Source of the DNA: Asterella californica
Taxonomy: Eukaryota > Streptophyta > Marchantiopsida > Marchantiales > Aytoniaceae
Length of the DNA: 64,000 nt
Assembly: GCA_036924285.1 (NCBI GenBank)
Contig: JAYKYS010000009.1
Location: forward strand, 25,586,001 to 25,650,000
Direction of reading: 5' to 3'
Position 1 is the first letter of the stretch. Every line of letters begins with the position of its first letter. Position numbers and translations under genes: made by a program. Positions 48,831 to 62,165 of this stretch are shown piece after piece. The notes beneath the pieces were generated by a model that worked only from the letters and a program-made list of their open reading frames with translations, ran no database searches and was not told where the DNA came from.

Positions 48831-49379
48831 TATTGAAGTTTCTGTTGGTCTTACGTTGCTAGAAGAGTAGTGTTGAAGTTCCTTTTGTGGTGTTTAATAT
48901 AGGGACCGAGATTATATGCATACCAAAAGATACCAACAGAAGATGGTGAGTAAAATTCAAAAGATGACTACCAAATGATACCAAAGATATATATGTCTTG
49001 GACCGAAGATGATGTTACCTACTATTTGATCTTTTGCTAATTTATTTTTTCTTATGCAGATTTTTTACTTAAGAAGAAGAGTATGAGAGAACTTGTATGT
49101 TTTGGCAAAATCAAATATTTCTATTTGGTTTGAAGAATGACTTTGATGTACATGTTGATGTTATTGTGTAATGTTGATAACTGTAAGAATGCATTTGGAT
49201 CTTTCAGTCGGGTGCTAGGTGCATATGCTGGACTATGCCATTGTCATGACTACGTTATCATGTCAAGGACCGGCTATAGGTTGAAAGCGAGTTTGGGAAG
49301 TAGATTTCTCAATTTGCTCAGAATGCTCATCCAAGGACGCCATTGTGTAGAGCTTATTGCATAAATCAAGTCTCATATG

Positions 49380-50227
49380 TCTCTCCATCACCTTCTTCTG
49401 TAACCTTTGGTCTCCAAATCTACCTCCAACATTGGTGCCTTCCTACTAGTCACCATTTGTAGCTGAGTCTCCCTCTTTTCCATAGGTAAGAGTAGAAAAA
49501 CACCAAAGTTTGGTATTTAAGAAACACTTTCTCTCTTAGTAAGTCTATGTAACTCTTGCATCACTGCGTCTACATCATGCTCTACGTGTACTCTTAGAAA
49601 GCTGAGAAAGTACTCACTATATGTGGAGGTATTAATAGGGATCCTCGCACGAGCTGAAGGAGTAGACGTCGACGTACGACTACTACTCTCAACTGCAAAA
49701 CCCTTCTTCTCATAGCTACGTCTAAGGGAGTAGTAGCAACCTCTCATAACTGACAAAGCCTTGTTACTATCTCCGCTTGTTGGTGTCGAGTATAAGCTTT
49801 CTCTCCCTTGGAAAGCTCATAAGATGGTCTAAAATCTCTTAAGCCTCATTTCCAGTAAATCATGTGTCTCCTCTTCCAACACCACCCTCATTGGAGAAGT
49901 CATCATCTAGGTCACATGTCTCAGTGGTCTCCTGAACCTCTACTGACTCAACTCTATGTGACGTAGGAAGAACTATGCTACCTCTTGAGTAGTGCTCTTT
50001 CCAACCTCCAAGTATATCTCTACTAAGAAGACATGAAGGTGGCTTGTTGTTGTTATGCTTCCTTTCCTAGTGAACTCTTGGATGTAGTCATGAATGACTT
50101 CTTCCCAATCTACCAGTTCTCCAACTGGGATCATCCACTCGGCATGCAAGACATACAATATGTGATATATGGTATGTACAAGTGTCGATAGATTGATGCG
50201 AATATACGAAACGGTCAATGTCGACAC
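49380..50227 (-). other. Two adjacent unassigned open frames abutting the old LTR
   Basis: Minus-strand frames 49517-49756 (79 codons) and 49973-50227 (84 codons) have balanced composition (for example GELVDWEEVIHDYIQEFTRK) and lie in the same orientation, separated by a region with stops. They end exactly where the truncated LTR at 50235 begins. I do not recognise the family; a decayed transposon ORF is likely. Confidence 0.3.
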
Positions 50228-50234
50228 AAATAGG

Positions 50235-50599
50235 AACCGTGGTCTAGTGCTAGACTGGGGCCATGTGATTCATATCAGGTCCGACCAACATCTATCTGCA
50301 TCAAATGCACATCTCGATTTGCTCGAACTCAGGTCTTAAACTCAAGTCTTAGACTTACATTTTGATCTGTTTCTAAACTTGCTCCCTTAGATCAGCGTTT
50401 GTCTTGGGTCCCTTTGGGATGCCCCTACATCCTAATCCAATGTTCCAATCTTGGTTCAAAGAACCTCTTAAGGTTCATTTGTTCTTGACTTTTTGACCAA
50501 ATCGTTAAGTCATACTCGTAACATTCATAACCTAATGCAATTCTGCTAGGGTTCTGTTGTTCGCGTTTGTGAATGATCTTGAGATTGAGGGTCACGACA
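50235..50599 (-). repeat. Truncated 3' LTR of old chromovirus
   Basis: It begins on the minus strand with TGTCGTGACCCTCAATCTC (TGTCGCGCCCCTCATTCTC in the intact element) and keeps about the first 365 bases of the 1.1 kb LTR. The rest is missing, replaced by the unassigned sequence to the left. Confidence 0.8.
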
Positions 50600-51149
50600 T
50601 TCATCTCCACTTTGGAGACTGATGTCCTTGGCGTCAAAATTGCATTCTAGTAGCTAACTCGTAATTCTCTTCTTGGCTTGAGTATTAAGTTGCCGCTAGA
50701 ACACTTAGGAAAATCCAACCAGTCTCAATGAAGCCTAACCTCTTTGGTCACCCCTAAACAAAACTAGTGATAAATTCTAAACATTCTACTTAAGACGCTA
50801 ACTTGCTAACTTATAAGTATATTGACTTCAAGACTTAGTTTTGATTTAGATGCTTATCCAAACTAGCTCGCTTCCTTTGAGTGCGGTTCATTCCTCTTTT
50901 TGAAACATCATAGGCATCCGATTAAAACAAATCATAGCCATGCGCTACCAATATAGACTGAGATAATTTCTTAGAAACATATGCTTTATTTTCACAAAAT
51001 GCAAGTCAAAGCTACAAAGTCCATCGGCTCAAATCGCCTTAAGTTGTTACTCGCATGGTTTGTCGTTCTTTCACTCCTTGATGAAAAGAGATGTCCTCAT
51101 CTTGCTAATGCCCTTGTTGTTCCTATCATCTTTTGAAGAGATCAAGTAC

Positions 51150-54100
51150 GTTGCTCTCATGTTATAAATCTTCCTCTGACACCCAAGTTGCTCCCTTCAA
51201 ATTATATCCACGCCATTTGATCAAGTACTCTATTTGGTTGGATTGCACCGCGATCCCAAATGATCTCCATCTCTTATTCTGCTTCGTCTGGTACGACCTC
51301 AAGTTGAGGCTTGAGGACATGTTTGCATTTGTAGCAATATTGTGCAAGACTAAGCCACTACGCCCAATCACGTTGCTCCGCGTTCACATAATTCCTCAAG
51401 TATTGATTCATAACCAAGTTAACTCGTTCCGTTTGTCCATCTATTTGAAGATGAAAAACAATACTGGATTTTAACTTAGTTCTCAACTTTTGGAACGAGT
51501 GTTTCTAAAAGACACTTGTGAACTTAGAGTCTTGATCTGAAATAATACTATGGGGTAAACCATGTGAAAGCCAACAACAATCTAAGAACAGCCGAGAAGT
51601 TCATGTATGATGTTGCGATATCCAAGGTTGAAGCAAACTTTGATAGTTGTTAAATCGGCCAACTATCACAAAGATTACGTTGTATCTGTTTGAATGAGAC
51701 ATATATGTTATGAAGTCCATGCTAATGCTTTCCTAAGACACGACTGGAGTCTGCAATGGATGAAGTAACCCTTGTTTGTTGCATCAGAAACTCAGTTCAC
51801 TTGACATGTTACGTATGTTTTCACAAAGTGAGCAACATCGTCTTTCATGTGGAGTCAATAAAACCTTTTAGCTATCATTGCTAAAGTGAACTTTTATCTT
51901 TTATGGCTCGATAAGGACGCATTATGGCACTCTTTAAGCAACTTAGTCCTAAGTTTTCTTTCTCTCACATTAACTTGACTTGCTTGAGCATAAGATATCA
52001 TGTCTCAATCGTATGTTATACAACTTCACTCCTCGCTTGAGCTGATCCAAGTATTTCTTCGCTTGATCATCGCCCTTGTAACCTTCAAGTATCAGCCTCT
52101 TCAAGTCTGACTCCTTACGATACATAACTCACAAAATATTTGTTGACGATAGTAGGTATTTCTCTTTGCGACTCAAGACATCCGGAACCACATTGTTCTT
52201 TCCTGCTTTATGGATTAACTCCACATGCATGAGTATCAAGATATCATGCCATCGTAGTTGCTTTTGCGTCATTCGATATTATGTTTCAAAGAACTTGAGC
52301 GAAATATTATCGGTGTATACTTGGGTTGTATGAAGTCCCAAGCAATGTCATCATTTCCTCAAGCAATGAATCATCACAAAAAGCTCTTTCTTGTGAGTCG
52401 ACCATCAACTCTTCATCCTAGATAACTTCTTTTTTTCATACGCTACAAGTTTTTCATCTTGTACAAACATTCGACCAAGCGCATAGTCGCTCGTATCCTC
52501 GAATGGTTTGTCAAACTCCAGCATATTCAAAATTGACGTCTTTGAAAAATGGATTTGATAGTTTGAAATGCATTATCCACCTCCTCGGTCCAACTTACCT
52601 CTACGTCTTTTCTCGTACAACCTACAATCTTTGAAAATCCTTTCACATATTTACGGCATAACTACACCATTCTTAAGAATCGCCGCATCATCTTCATTAA
52701 TGTATGAGGTTCTCAAGTCACAATCACGTCTCTCTTTTGCATAGTCGAGGCGACCACATCTGCACTTATGACATGTCTCAAGAAGTTAATGCGTTCCAAA
52801 CCAAACCCACTCGTCGTCAATGTTGACAAACATCTTATGTTCCCGTAGCTTCGTCAACATCACCTTTAGCTCCTACGTGTTTGACTCCAATAATTTGAGT
52901 AGATCAAGATGTCGTCGATGTAAAATGATGACAAACTCGTACATCTTCTCGTGAAAATTTGTATTCATCAATGTTGTGAACGTCAAAAGGACATTGCAGA
53001 CTTATCAACTAACATATCAAACATATCCTCTCTATCTTTGACAAGGAATAATTATTCTTTATTGTCATCTTATTGAACGCACGATAATCTACACAGAGTT
53101 GTAACTTCTCATTCTTCTTCTCCGCAAAAAAAACTAGAGCTCCATAAGACGACTTGCTGGCTCAAATATATCCACGTGCCAATAGTTTATCGCGTTGTCT
53201 TTTCAACTCAAGCAGTTCCACCTGATTGAGTCCATAAAGAGCCTTAGAGGGTGGTTCTGACCATGACAAGATCTCAATCTTGTGGTCCACCATCCTCTTA
53301 GAGGTAATTCAACATGTAGCTCATCCTTCAAGACATCCTCAAACTCTTTAATCACTTAAAGAAGCACCTTCAGAGGTTTAGTCGCATCTCTTGATGTTTT
53401 CTCTTGTCTACTAGTCACCATCAAATCTGCAACTCGTATCAAACACATGACTTTGTCGGTGAAGTCCTTCTGTTTATCTTTGTTCGAATTCATCGCAAAG
53501 TCATCAATTTTCTACGTCTTTTCGATCAACCTCTCTCACAACTTCTGTCTTTTAACTTTGACGCTCAACCTCAAAGGTTTCCACCGAAGTTTCACTTCGA
53601 ATCTACCCAAGAAAGTATTTCTTAAAACTACATGGATGTCATCTATCTCGCACGTCGTGAAGTTATCTATGAACTTTAACTTCCCACACGTAAATTGTCT
53701 GTCCAATGCCACTTCATAAGTTTGGTACGTATTGTCTTGAGCAAAGCGCTCGTGCATAAGCATGATTGTCTTGGTGGTAGACAAGTCCAATTTTTTCACC
53801 AACTTTACGCTTATGAAAGAATGGGTCGCTCTTGTCTCCACAAGGAAGGTAACATCACGGTTATCAACTTTGGCTTGAAGAAATATCAATCTTGGAGTCT
53901 TCTTCGTGGATATTAAGGTCACAGTCACATGGTCCTCCAACAAGTCGTTTGCAACAAACGCATTCATGCTGCAATTACTAACCTTAGGCTTCGTACACTC
54001 CTTAGCAATATGATCCGCCTTCTCACAATTGTAGTAAGTAAAATTAGAACCATTGTCCTTCTAAGATGTTTGCTCCTTTAGCTATGACCCTATTTCCTGT

Positions 54101-54950
54101 TGCTTTGCTACCGCAGAAAAGTCCTTCTGATCCTTCTCACCCATTTCATTGCCGCTTAAACCTCTTGTTCTTCTTCTAAACCTTGTCCATGCTGTGCAAT
54201 TCAAAAGGTTTTTGTCGCTAGATTTCATCGTCCTCAATCCGCTCTGTCAATTTCAAAAGTTTGGCACTTGTTCCGGGTAGCTTTGACATTTAGAAGAGAG
54301 CCTTCTCTGAACTAGACTTGAATTTTCTTATGAATATACATATCTTGTATATTCATAAATCTTTAGTCCATTTGGAGAACGAACCCAGCTTGGCATTGAA
54401 CTCGCGCACATAAGCACTTAAGATCCTCGTGTGTTTCAGCTCAACATTATTTCAAATCCTTTGATGCTCAGGAGTGAATGGTCTCACGAGCAACTCCTTG
54501 AACTCTTTTCAACCAAGCACCGGGACAGTCAAGGCGTGCTTGACTTTATATGTAGTCCACTAGAGAAGCGCATGGTCCTTTAAGAACATAATCGCCACTC
54601 TTATTTTATCTGACTCCTTAGTCTATTGTGTTTGACAGTATAAGTCTAACAGTTGAGAAATCCTTAATCTTGCAACATCATCTTATACTTGAAAACGACG
54701 TCGACATATTTGTCTTACAAAGCTTTGCTGATAGACGAAGAATTCTCATGGTCTACTTCAAGTTCGATGATATGTTTATCCCTAGATGTCAAGTCTTCAT
54801 GCATGGTCTTCATCATCTTGATGAGCTCTGCATACAAATCTCCTCGACTTCCCGTGTCCAAATTGTTGAGCACCGTTGGCATTACTCCATCCGGTTGCAC
54901 ATATGTCGTAGTCGATGGAGAGCTTCTTTGACGTTGGGGCGAAGATTACC
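51150..54950 (-). pseudogene. Decayed gag-pol of old chromovirus
   Basis: Recognisable parts, in minus-strand order: Gag scraps about 54.3-54.95 kb ([14 protein letters not shown]); protease at about 53.83 kb reading VETRATHSF, with the catalytic Asp-Thr-Gly lost; RT about 52.6-53.2 kb; integrase about 51.5-52.0 kb; chromodomain at 51162-51300 (EYLIKWRGYNLKGATWV). Multiple stops and frameshifts throughout. Confidence 0.85.
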
Positions 54951-55154
54951 AATTATCGTCTATTGACTATATCTCAATGATAGCTCGAATCGATCTGATC
55001 TTGGTTTCAACTGCCATTCATTTCTTAGACTTCTCTTTGGAACTCTTCCTCATCTCGATCATTGCTCCAAGCGTTCACCTCGAAATTCTGATCCATTTTG
55101 TATCTTGCGTCCTTCCTCACATGTATAGCCTTGAGTTCTCGATCACCAAAATGT

Positions 55155-55167
55155 TGACTCCGATATC
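55155..55167 (-). other. Degenerate primer-binding site of old chromovirus
   Basis: The minus strand reads TGATATCGGAGTC where the intact element has TGGTATCAGAGCC; all but one of the differences are transitions. It lies just after the 5' LTR. Confidence 0.75.
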
Positions 55168-55169
55168 AC

Positions 55170-56231
55170 TTTTATGCACTTATCGTTTTGTTACACCAGT
55201 AGAAGCTCTTACTCAGTAGGTCATGAAGCTACAATGTTAACCTACAAATCACAATCATACATTAGTGTCTATGCACATTTACCTTTATCCCATTCGGTCC
55301 AGATCGGAGCCGGACAGTCTCCCTAACTCTCAATCTCAACATTCTTAAATCCTGACATAGACACGACTGAGTGAGTCTCAAAACATGAGCAAGTCACAAT
55401 GTGATGTGGGACATCTTTCTCATAAAGTCCAATGTCTTAAACGGTGCCTCCAACGCACCTAATGTCTATTTGGGTCTAGGCTCTCAAATGGTGGTATAAC
55501 GCATCGTATGGTTTCCTAGTCTTGTCATAGCCCTTGGTCCTCAAGTCTAGACGTCCAAGTCAAAATCAGAACGCACTTTGGTACTGATTCAATAATCATC
55601 TCATACCTCTATATTCCATCTGCCAAAGTTTGACATCGGGCGACTCGTCCTAACCCACCTAGACATCGAGTCCTTCTCATATATACTTTTGAGACTCGGT
55701 GATCCCGTCTTCCTCTTTGATCTTGATCACAAGATTGGTCATAATTCTTAGCTCTCATGTCAGTTTGGAGATTCCTTGCATCACTAGAAAGCCCTCGCCG
55801 TTACTTATGCAATGATATTTTACACGCCTTGAGATTTGCATAGAGCTCCATCCACGACCCAAAATGTTATAGGAGCTCCAACACTTACTATTTTTCCAAG
55901 GAACCATAATCAAACATCAGACTAAGATCATGTGGTTTGGACTAGCATCTGAAGAGTACTCGTCTAGGTCTAATCCACATCTCATACCTACATCTCAAAC
56001 TTGTGTTTTGATCCACCTTCTTATGTCAATGTTTGTTTGGGATCTCCTTGAAATAGACCTATTCGTCATAACCTAATGTTCCAACCTTGGTTTAGAGAAC
56101 CACTTTTCATCTGCTCTAGACTTCTCGCCCAAGCTCATTAGTCCTACTTGCAACTTTTACAACCTAACGCAAGTCCGCTAGGATTTTGTTATTCATGTCT
56201 ATGTCTGATCTTGAGACTGAGAGTCATTACA
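55170..56231 (-). repeat. 5' LTR of old chromovirus
   Basis: It is about 1.06 kb, aligning along its length with the intact 1.1 kb LTR from TGTAATGACTCTCAGTCTC to GTGCATAAA, with dense transitions. Confidence 0.82.
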
Positions 56232-56539
56232 CTCAAAAATCGACTCCTCGAACTTCATTGATGATATCTTGCTCATTCTAAACTCAAATCAGTTGATCAG
56301 AGTCCACAAGTATCAACTCAAACTTTCCAACCATATTCTAGTCTCATCCATATCACTCACACAACGCATTTTATGATTGTTTGAATACGCACACTCAAAA
56401 ATTGACTACTCAAACTTCAGTCATGCATATCTTCATCCTCTTGACCTGAAATTGACATATTTTTCATTAAGTGCGCAAGCCAACGAGAAGAGCTTTCAGG
56501 TGATATCTTGAACTTGTAGAGATCACATCTTAAGGGATA

Positions 56540-56905
56540 CTTTTGGATTTTTTACCTAAAATAACTTATCAATGAAAATTCAAAGATCTAAATTCATGTC
56601 TCTTAGTGACTTACATAGCCATTTTAGGTCATAATAAATGTTTTGAGCACATCTAAGTCATTTACAATCATAAAATACTTGTCTGCATAAATGAAAGCCT
56701 GGACAAAGAAGTTCATCTACTTGGCACATCTTAGCTAAACTACTAATCACAAGAAACACCAACATTGGCTACTCACATAGTACACTAAGATACTATAGAC
56801 CTTCTAGAAGTATGTTAAATGAACATACTAGAGCATCTAAACATGTGTCTCATTGCCTTTTGCATGAAACACACGTGTATAACGAAATACGTCGAAAACA
56901 TCACC
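56540..56905 (-). repeat. Dispersed repeat, minus copy (partner 39485-39840)
   Basis: Reverse-complement match to 39485-39840. It lies immediately outside the old chromovirus, so that element may have inserted into or beside an older repeat. Confidence 0.65.
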
Positions 56906-57462
56906 GTAATAACTTATTTATCATAACACTGCATGGTCGATACTTATGCGTGGAAATATGTGCTCCACAAACTTGTACATGGTGAAACCATGTACAACAT
57001 GACAACGCACAATTACGAACAATGTAAAACCGACAAAACTAATGTATTTACACTTATTCTACTTTCACATATATGAAATGTACAATCAGACTTCAAATAG
57101 TTCGTATGACATTCAACCAAGTGTTCTTAACTCTAATCTGATGCTTGCACTACGTAACCATCAAATAAATATTTCCAACCATATCCAACATGCCTCGAAT
57201 AGACTTCCTACTAAGAGTTATATGCCTTAGAAGTTCCCCAAAAAACATATGTATTATAAGTATTACAACAGACTTTGACTCCCATAAGTTCTTCATATGA
57301 GCTCCAAATGTAATGATTTCAGTTGCACCAGAAATCCCTTGCAAGCAGCATTCCAACGACACTATGTTGCTACCAACTGGCCATCACAGTAAAAGTTGTA
57401 ACTGTTCAAAGTTCAATGCTTTCATAATTTATATTCTCCGCATGTACCTTGACTGCCCTTCG

Positions 57463-57639
57463 CAACATCGAGGTCAACCCTGATGTTGACATCACCAACA
57501 AATATTTTTTCTTGTTGCGCCCTTCACCTCCCTCCCTTCCGTTATTTCTTGAAGGGTTCTCAACATCGTGGTCAGCCTAGATGTTGGACCCCCAAACCAT
57601 GAATTTCTAACTCCAACATGGAGGCCAGCCTAGATATTG
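57463..57639 (+). repeat. Three copies of a 26 bp self-complementary motif
   Basis: Copies at 57463-57488, 57561-57586 and 57614-57639 each start CAACAT and end GAT(G/A)TTG, so each can fold on itself. The middle reads roughly CG(A/T)GGTCA-CCT. Spacing is irregular (98 and 53 bp). Confidence 0.75.
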
Positions 57640-60600
57640 GAGATACAAAATCTTGAGAATTTCCTATAAATCCTCCTCATGTTCCGGCAGCTTGTAGTCA
57701 TATTTTCTAAAATATCTCCTTATTGAGAGAAAAATATATTTTAAATACACTTCGAAGCTGCTTCCTAAAATGCCACATGTCAACTCTTAAGACAGCCAAA
57801 TGGCATGCTTGCATGCCGCGACATGGCAGCCATGCAGACATCCATGTCATGCTTACCTCCCATCTCACTATCTCGTCAACAGCACTGCCACATTAGCACC
57901 TAACACATCAGCAAATTTGCCATATAAGCATCTAGCACACCAGAATTTTTCACCACATCAGCAGTTTTTTCCATGTCATTTTTTCCATGTCAGCATTCGG
58001 ATGCCACATCATCATCTGTCATTCACCAAACCTTAAAACTTATGACCTCCATAACTTCTTTGTCTTGGCTCCATTCGCGATGGTCAAAATACAATTTTGG
58101 TCTACTCGACTAGACCTACACAATGGTGCTTAGATCTAAGATGGTAAAAATGTATTCCCTGAACCTCTGATTCTTTTCATAGTCAATCCATGACGTGACA
58201 ACGTGTGAAAAAACTCAATTCTCCTTTGAAGAGAATATCTGTTAGGACCATAGTTAGAGTTAGAGAAGTTCGCGAATTAATGTAATACATGAGTCATGGT
58301 AGGAGATATCAAGCCTACCACTGAAGGTAGCAATCTCAAGATATATAGATCTATAATCTATTCAGAATAAGTAAGAGACTGTAGGTGATAAAATTGAATA
58401 AGAACCTTCGAGTATATAAACCAACTGACGTGATCTTTATCAAAGATACTATGTCTGATAATGACATCAAGGACACATTAGTGGAACTTTCTCTTCCTAG
58501 ACTTAGATAGAGAACCCGAGATATTTGTGAGTGTTCCGAATACATGTTGACATCATTTGTATCACAATTTACTTGATTGCATGGTTGGATTGAGTATTTG
58601 GATGTTATGTGTATCTATGTTGTGAAACCGGTAGAGTCTTAAAAGGATAAGATATCGAGAGAGATAACTGATTCTCGAATTGTTAGTCAAACATACATGT
58701 CAAGATTCTACCAAGGAATCAGCGTTGTGCAAGGAGTGTTTCTCATACAACTTGATGAGAGACCACGACAAGATTCGATAATCGGTATAATCTTATTCCG
58801 GAGTACAATGGAAGTAGTTTTTGGGTGCTAGCTAGTTATAGGAGGGAGTTTGAGGATCTAGGAGTAGCTAGAGGAAGGAGTCAGGCTTAAGTAGTGGATT
58901 TTATACATGTAGATCTTTTGTGGGTCTTTCATGTGCATCTTTGAGTAACATGTATGTTTTCTTGGAGGTCATCTATGTATACACAAGGTTGAAGATGTGA
59001 CAACCATGCAAGGAAGGGAGAGAGAATAAGGAGGAGTTGAGGGTCAATGAGATATGATGTTAAATACCAAGAGTGATGTGAAGCCAACATTATGTTCAGT
59101 CAAAAGAAGTGACAGGTGTGAAAACAGATTACGAGGAAGAAATGCACCTGTATGAGAGAACTATCATGCACTGAGAGCCTGGATCTATCCACCCACTCAA
59201 TAGAGAGAGTGAACCATCAGTAAGCATACAAGAGAGTCACAAAGTATGAATAAATGAGTCTATTGTCTCATCATTTTGAAAGTCTATCATTTTGATGACA
59301 TAGAGAGGTAGCGAGTAGTCTATGAGAGAAGAGTGATGATGAGGAGTTCTTGCGAAGTGAAAACTGTAGGACGTGTCTTTACATATCACACTTGGAGCTA
59401 GTAATAGGAGACGTACATTCTACAACGATCAATTTTTGTACCCAACATGAGACTGATGACATATTTTTTTGAGTGAAGAAGGTGCTCATGACACATACTG
59501 AACTCATTTACATAGTAAACATATTGATGCAGATCTCACAATGAGAGTGGGGCTTAGCATCTGGAGGTTAACATCTCAAAAGCTGACATATCGGAGGTCA
59601 ACATTTACTTTCTATTGAAGGTGTTCTAAGTCGATTTTTCAATGAGATCTGGTTACTAAGTAGCTTAGAAGGGCTTTGTGATAGAGAGCTATATGCTTAG
59701 TATATTTTGGGGTTTTGGTGGTGTTTAAGGAGAGAGATGTGAGTTTGACCTCTAGGTATAGAGTTATGATTAATTTGACCACAAGCTACAACAATTTAAA
59801 TATAATTCTCTTGGAGATGATATTGTTTGTACTACTAATGGTGTAAAAAGAGCAAACCTTGTGCTTTACAGATCTCTCCTTGGACTTCACTACATATATT
59901 GATGTCATTCATTCAGACTACATTTAAGAAATATATCATTTCTCATTCATAAATACAACCGGAGTCGTACTTATCATAATATATCATAACATAGTTCGAC
60001 ATGGAGTTGCATCGATATCCTAGTTGTGTGTGAGTCTCTCTATTATCTGAATTATGAAAGTAGAGGCTTTCAAAGGAGATTTCAATCCCAAACCTCATGT
60101 TCCCAAAAAGCTGATCTATCAAACTCTCTCACACGTTGGGAAAGGAAGTGTAATAGTCTTTCTTTTGTCTTTCTTTTTCCTCTTTGCTACTTCAAAACCA
60201 CATATCTTTGTCATAACAAACCCATTTCTGATGATTGAAGTTCATGGACTATATTACGCACTAGAATCTATATATTGATATACTAATATTTATATTATAT
60301 CTCTAGTTTCTATATGATTCATCTTTCATATTTCTCATCGAGTAAAGTATGTAATTCTATCATCCCGATCATATCTTCTCCAGTTCAAGCTCTATTATGC
60401 TCAGCTTAGCGAGCTCTACAATATGATATTTATAGTTTTCTGTAAAAAAATAATACTTTTAAAGCGCTAGTCCTGCTTACCTAAGTCTCAACTGAACCTC
60501 AAGTCTAGTTTACTTGCGGTGCAATTTAGCCACAAGCTTAGCTTCTATAGAGCACACTTAACCTCAGGTCCATCTTAACTAAGCCCTAACTTACATGGGG

Positions 60601-61060
60601 TGCATTTTAATTAACACTACCGTATCATCAGTCTGGTATAGTAAGCACTGCCACATCCACATTGTTTTGGTAACTATCATGTCAGCAAAAATATCACATA
60701 GTAGTCGATCTATAACGTCAATGCCTGCCAAATCTTAAAATACTCATAAATTTTCATCTTAGTTGAATTATGTTGGTTCAAAAGCCAAAGTTAGTCTACT
60801 CAACAAGCATGATATGATGATAATGTCTTCAGATTTGCATTATAAGCAAGTTGACAAAAAATTGTTCTCTAACTTCAACCAAGAGTCGATCCACGACAGA
60901 TTATCATGTTTTGTGTGTACTTGTGTATACCTGGTGAGGACTTGTAACCCAATTGCGGTTACTTGCCCACTTGATAATAGACTTCTTGCTTACGAGGTTT
61001 ACAACATCTTGAAGAAAAAGAGAAGAAATGATTCCTTTTATTAGAGAATAATGATATGGT
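57640..61060. other. AT-rich sequence without a recognised gene
   Basis: 57780-58020 is rich in CAYRTCAGCA-type words. From 58 to 61 kb there are many short frames, none over 95 codons with a motif I can name. Probably old repeats. Confidence 0.45.
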
Positions 61061-61440
61061 CAAATATACACCAGAATTGCCACTTTTATCCCTCCTATCC
61101 ACTCCCAATACAAGACTTTCTAACTAAGACACTACATTATTAGTTGAAAATGATCCATTGTTGTACTTGAAGAATTAACAACATCAATAATATTGTATGC
61201 TCGATGAACTTTTGGGGAACTTTAGCTCTTTTATTGATATCAGAAAATATATAGATGTTAAACAAAATGTATATACCAAATGGATGAAAATAATGAAAAT
61301 AATTCATAAATATTAGAGATGAGTCTATGTCTTGAAACGAGAGAATACCAGAATATAAACCATAAGGCATAAGTAGACTACCACGCTGCTAAAGGTACAA
61401 GACCGTGACCTGAAACTATGTATACATTGATCTACTGTGT

Positions 61441-61530
61441 GTTTTATTTATTACATAACCCTTCTTGCCAGAAGGGTTAGGTAAATAATTAAACGGGTGC
61501 CTCACTTTTGACAATGACAAGAAGTACAAC
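61441..61530. repeat. Hairpin repeat, copy 3
   Basis: An almost perfect hairpin 61441-61494 (inner arms TAACCCTTCT and AGAAGGGTTA around TGCC, outer arms GTTT-ATTTATTAC and GTAAATAATTAAAC) is followed by GGGTGCCTCACTTTT, as at 44537-44550. Confidence 0.75.
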
Positions 61531-61895
61531 CAGAGTTGCAAACCTTTTCCTCTCCAATCCAACCTTCAGACCCGGTCCCCTGTTTGGGAACCTGGTCAGA
61601 AACTAATATTGTTTTGTTATAGAATTGAGTGTGAGGTGTTAGGATCGAACATGTACTTTAGACTACTATTCTACATGTTCACCTTATAGTGGATTATCGA
61701 CAAAACAGATGAAAGGAGGACGATGAGAGCTGAATGTGTCCATGACAAGTTTATACAACGGGGAGACCATACACACGAACAAGCGCAGAGTGAGGTGACG
61801 AGCAGGTGAGGAGGAGCAGTTTAGAGTTAGTGGTAACTCTAACTCTAACTCGACATTTGCTCTTGACAGGTATTTGCAAGGAAGAATGACGAACT

Positions 61896-62165
61896 ATGTG
61901 TGAACATGAGCTTCATCCGCCTGTTATGGGGCAAAAAGCTCAAGAACTGCTGAACGTTACTGTGTTCGTCCCCAACGTTAGGTCGCATGAGTCGTCGGAA
62001 AAGTTCATAGAAATCGAGCAAGATCCTTCGTACATGATTCTTCATCTTGTGACACGGTTATATTTTCGACACATTTACTCTTATATTGGAGAAAACATTA
62101 AAGACGCTCAAGGGAGGGTTGATATTCTTGGTTTCATGTGCATAATTAAACACCACGATACATAA
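61896..62165 (+). CDS. Unassigned 89-codon open frame
   Basis: It begins MCEHELHPPVMGQ. The composition is not obviously biased, and it carries no recognised domain, signal peptide or membrane segment. It lies in a region where AT content falls, so an exon is possible, but a chance frame is as likely. Confidence 0.15.
   Translation: MCEHELHPPVMGQKAQELLNVTVFVPNVRSHESSEKFIEIEQDPSYMILHLVTRLYFRHIYSYIGENIKDAQGRVDILGFMCIIKHHDT

Larger units (their letters stand above)
50235..56231 (-). mobile_element. Old, mutation-riddled chromovirus copy
   Basis: This is a full-length relative of the element at 13.06-20.73 kb in reverse orientation. Order on the minus strand: 5' LTR, primer site, gag, pol, chromodomain, truncated 3' LTR. 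By eye most differences from the intact copy are C-to-T and G-to-A, as expected from deamination of methylated cytosines, plus small indels. No functional frame remains. Confidence 0.88.

Noticed and set aside
61833..61852. TAACTC repeats resembling telomeric sequence
   Set aside because: Only three units and the wrong unit sequence.
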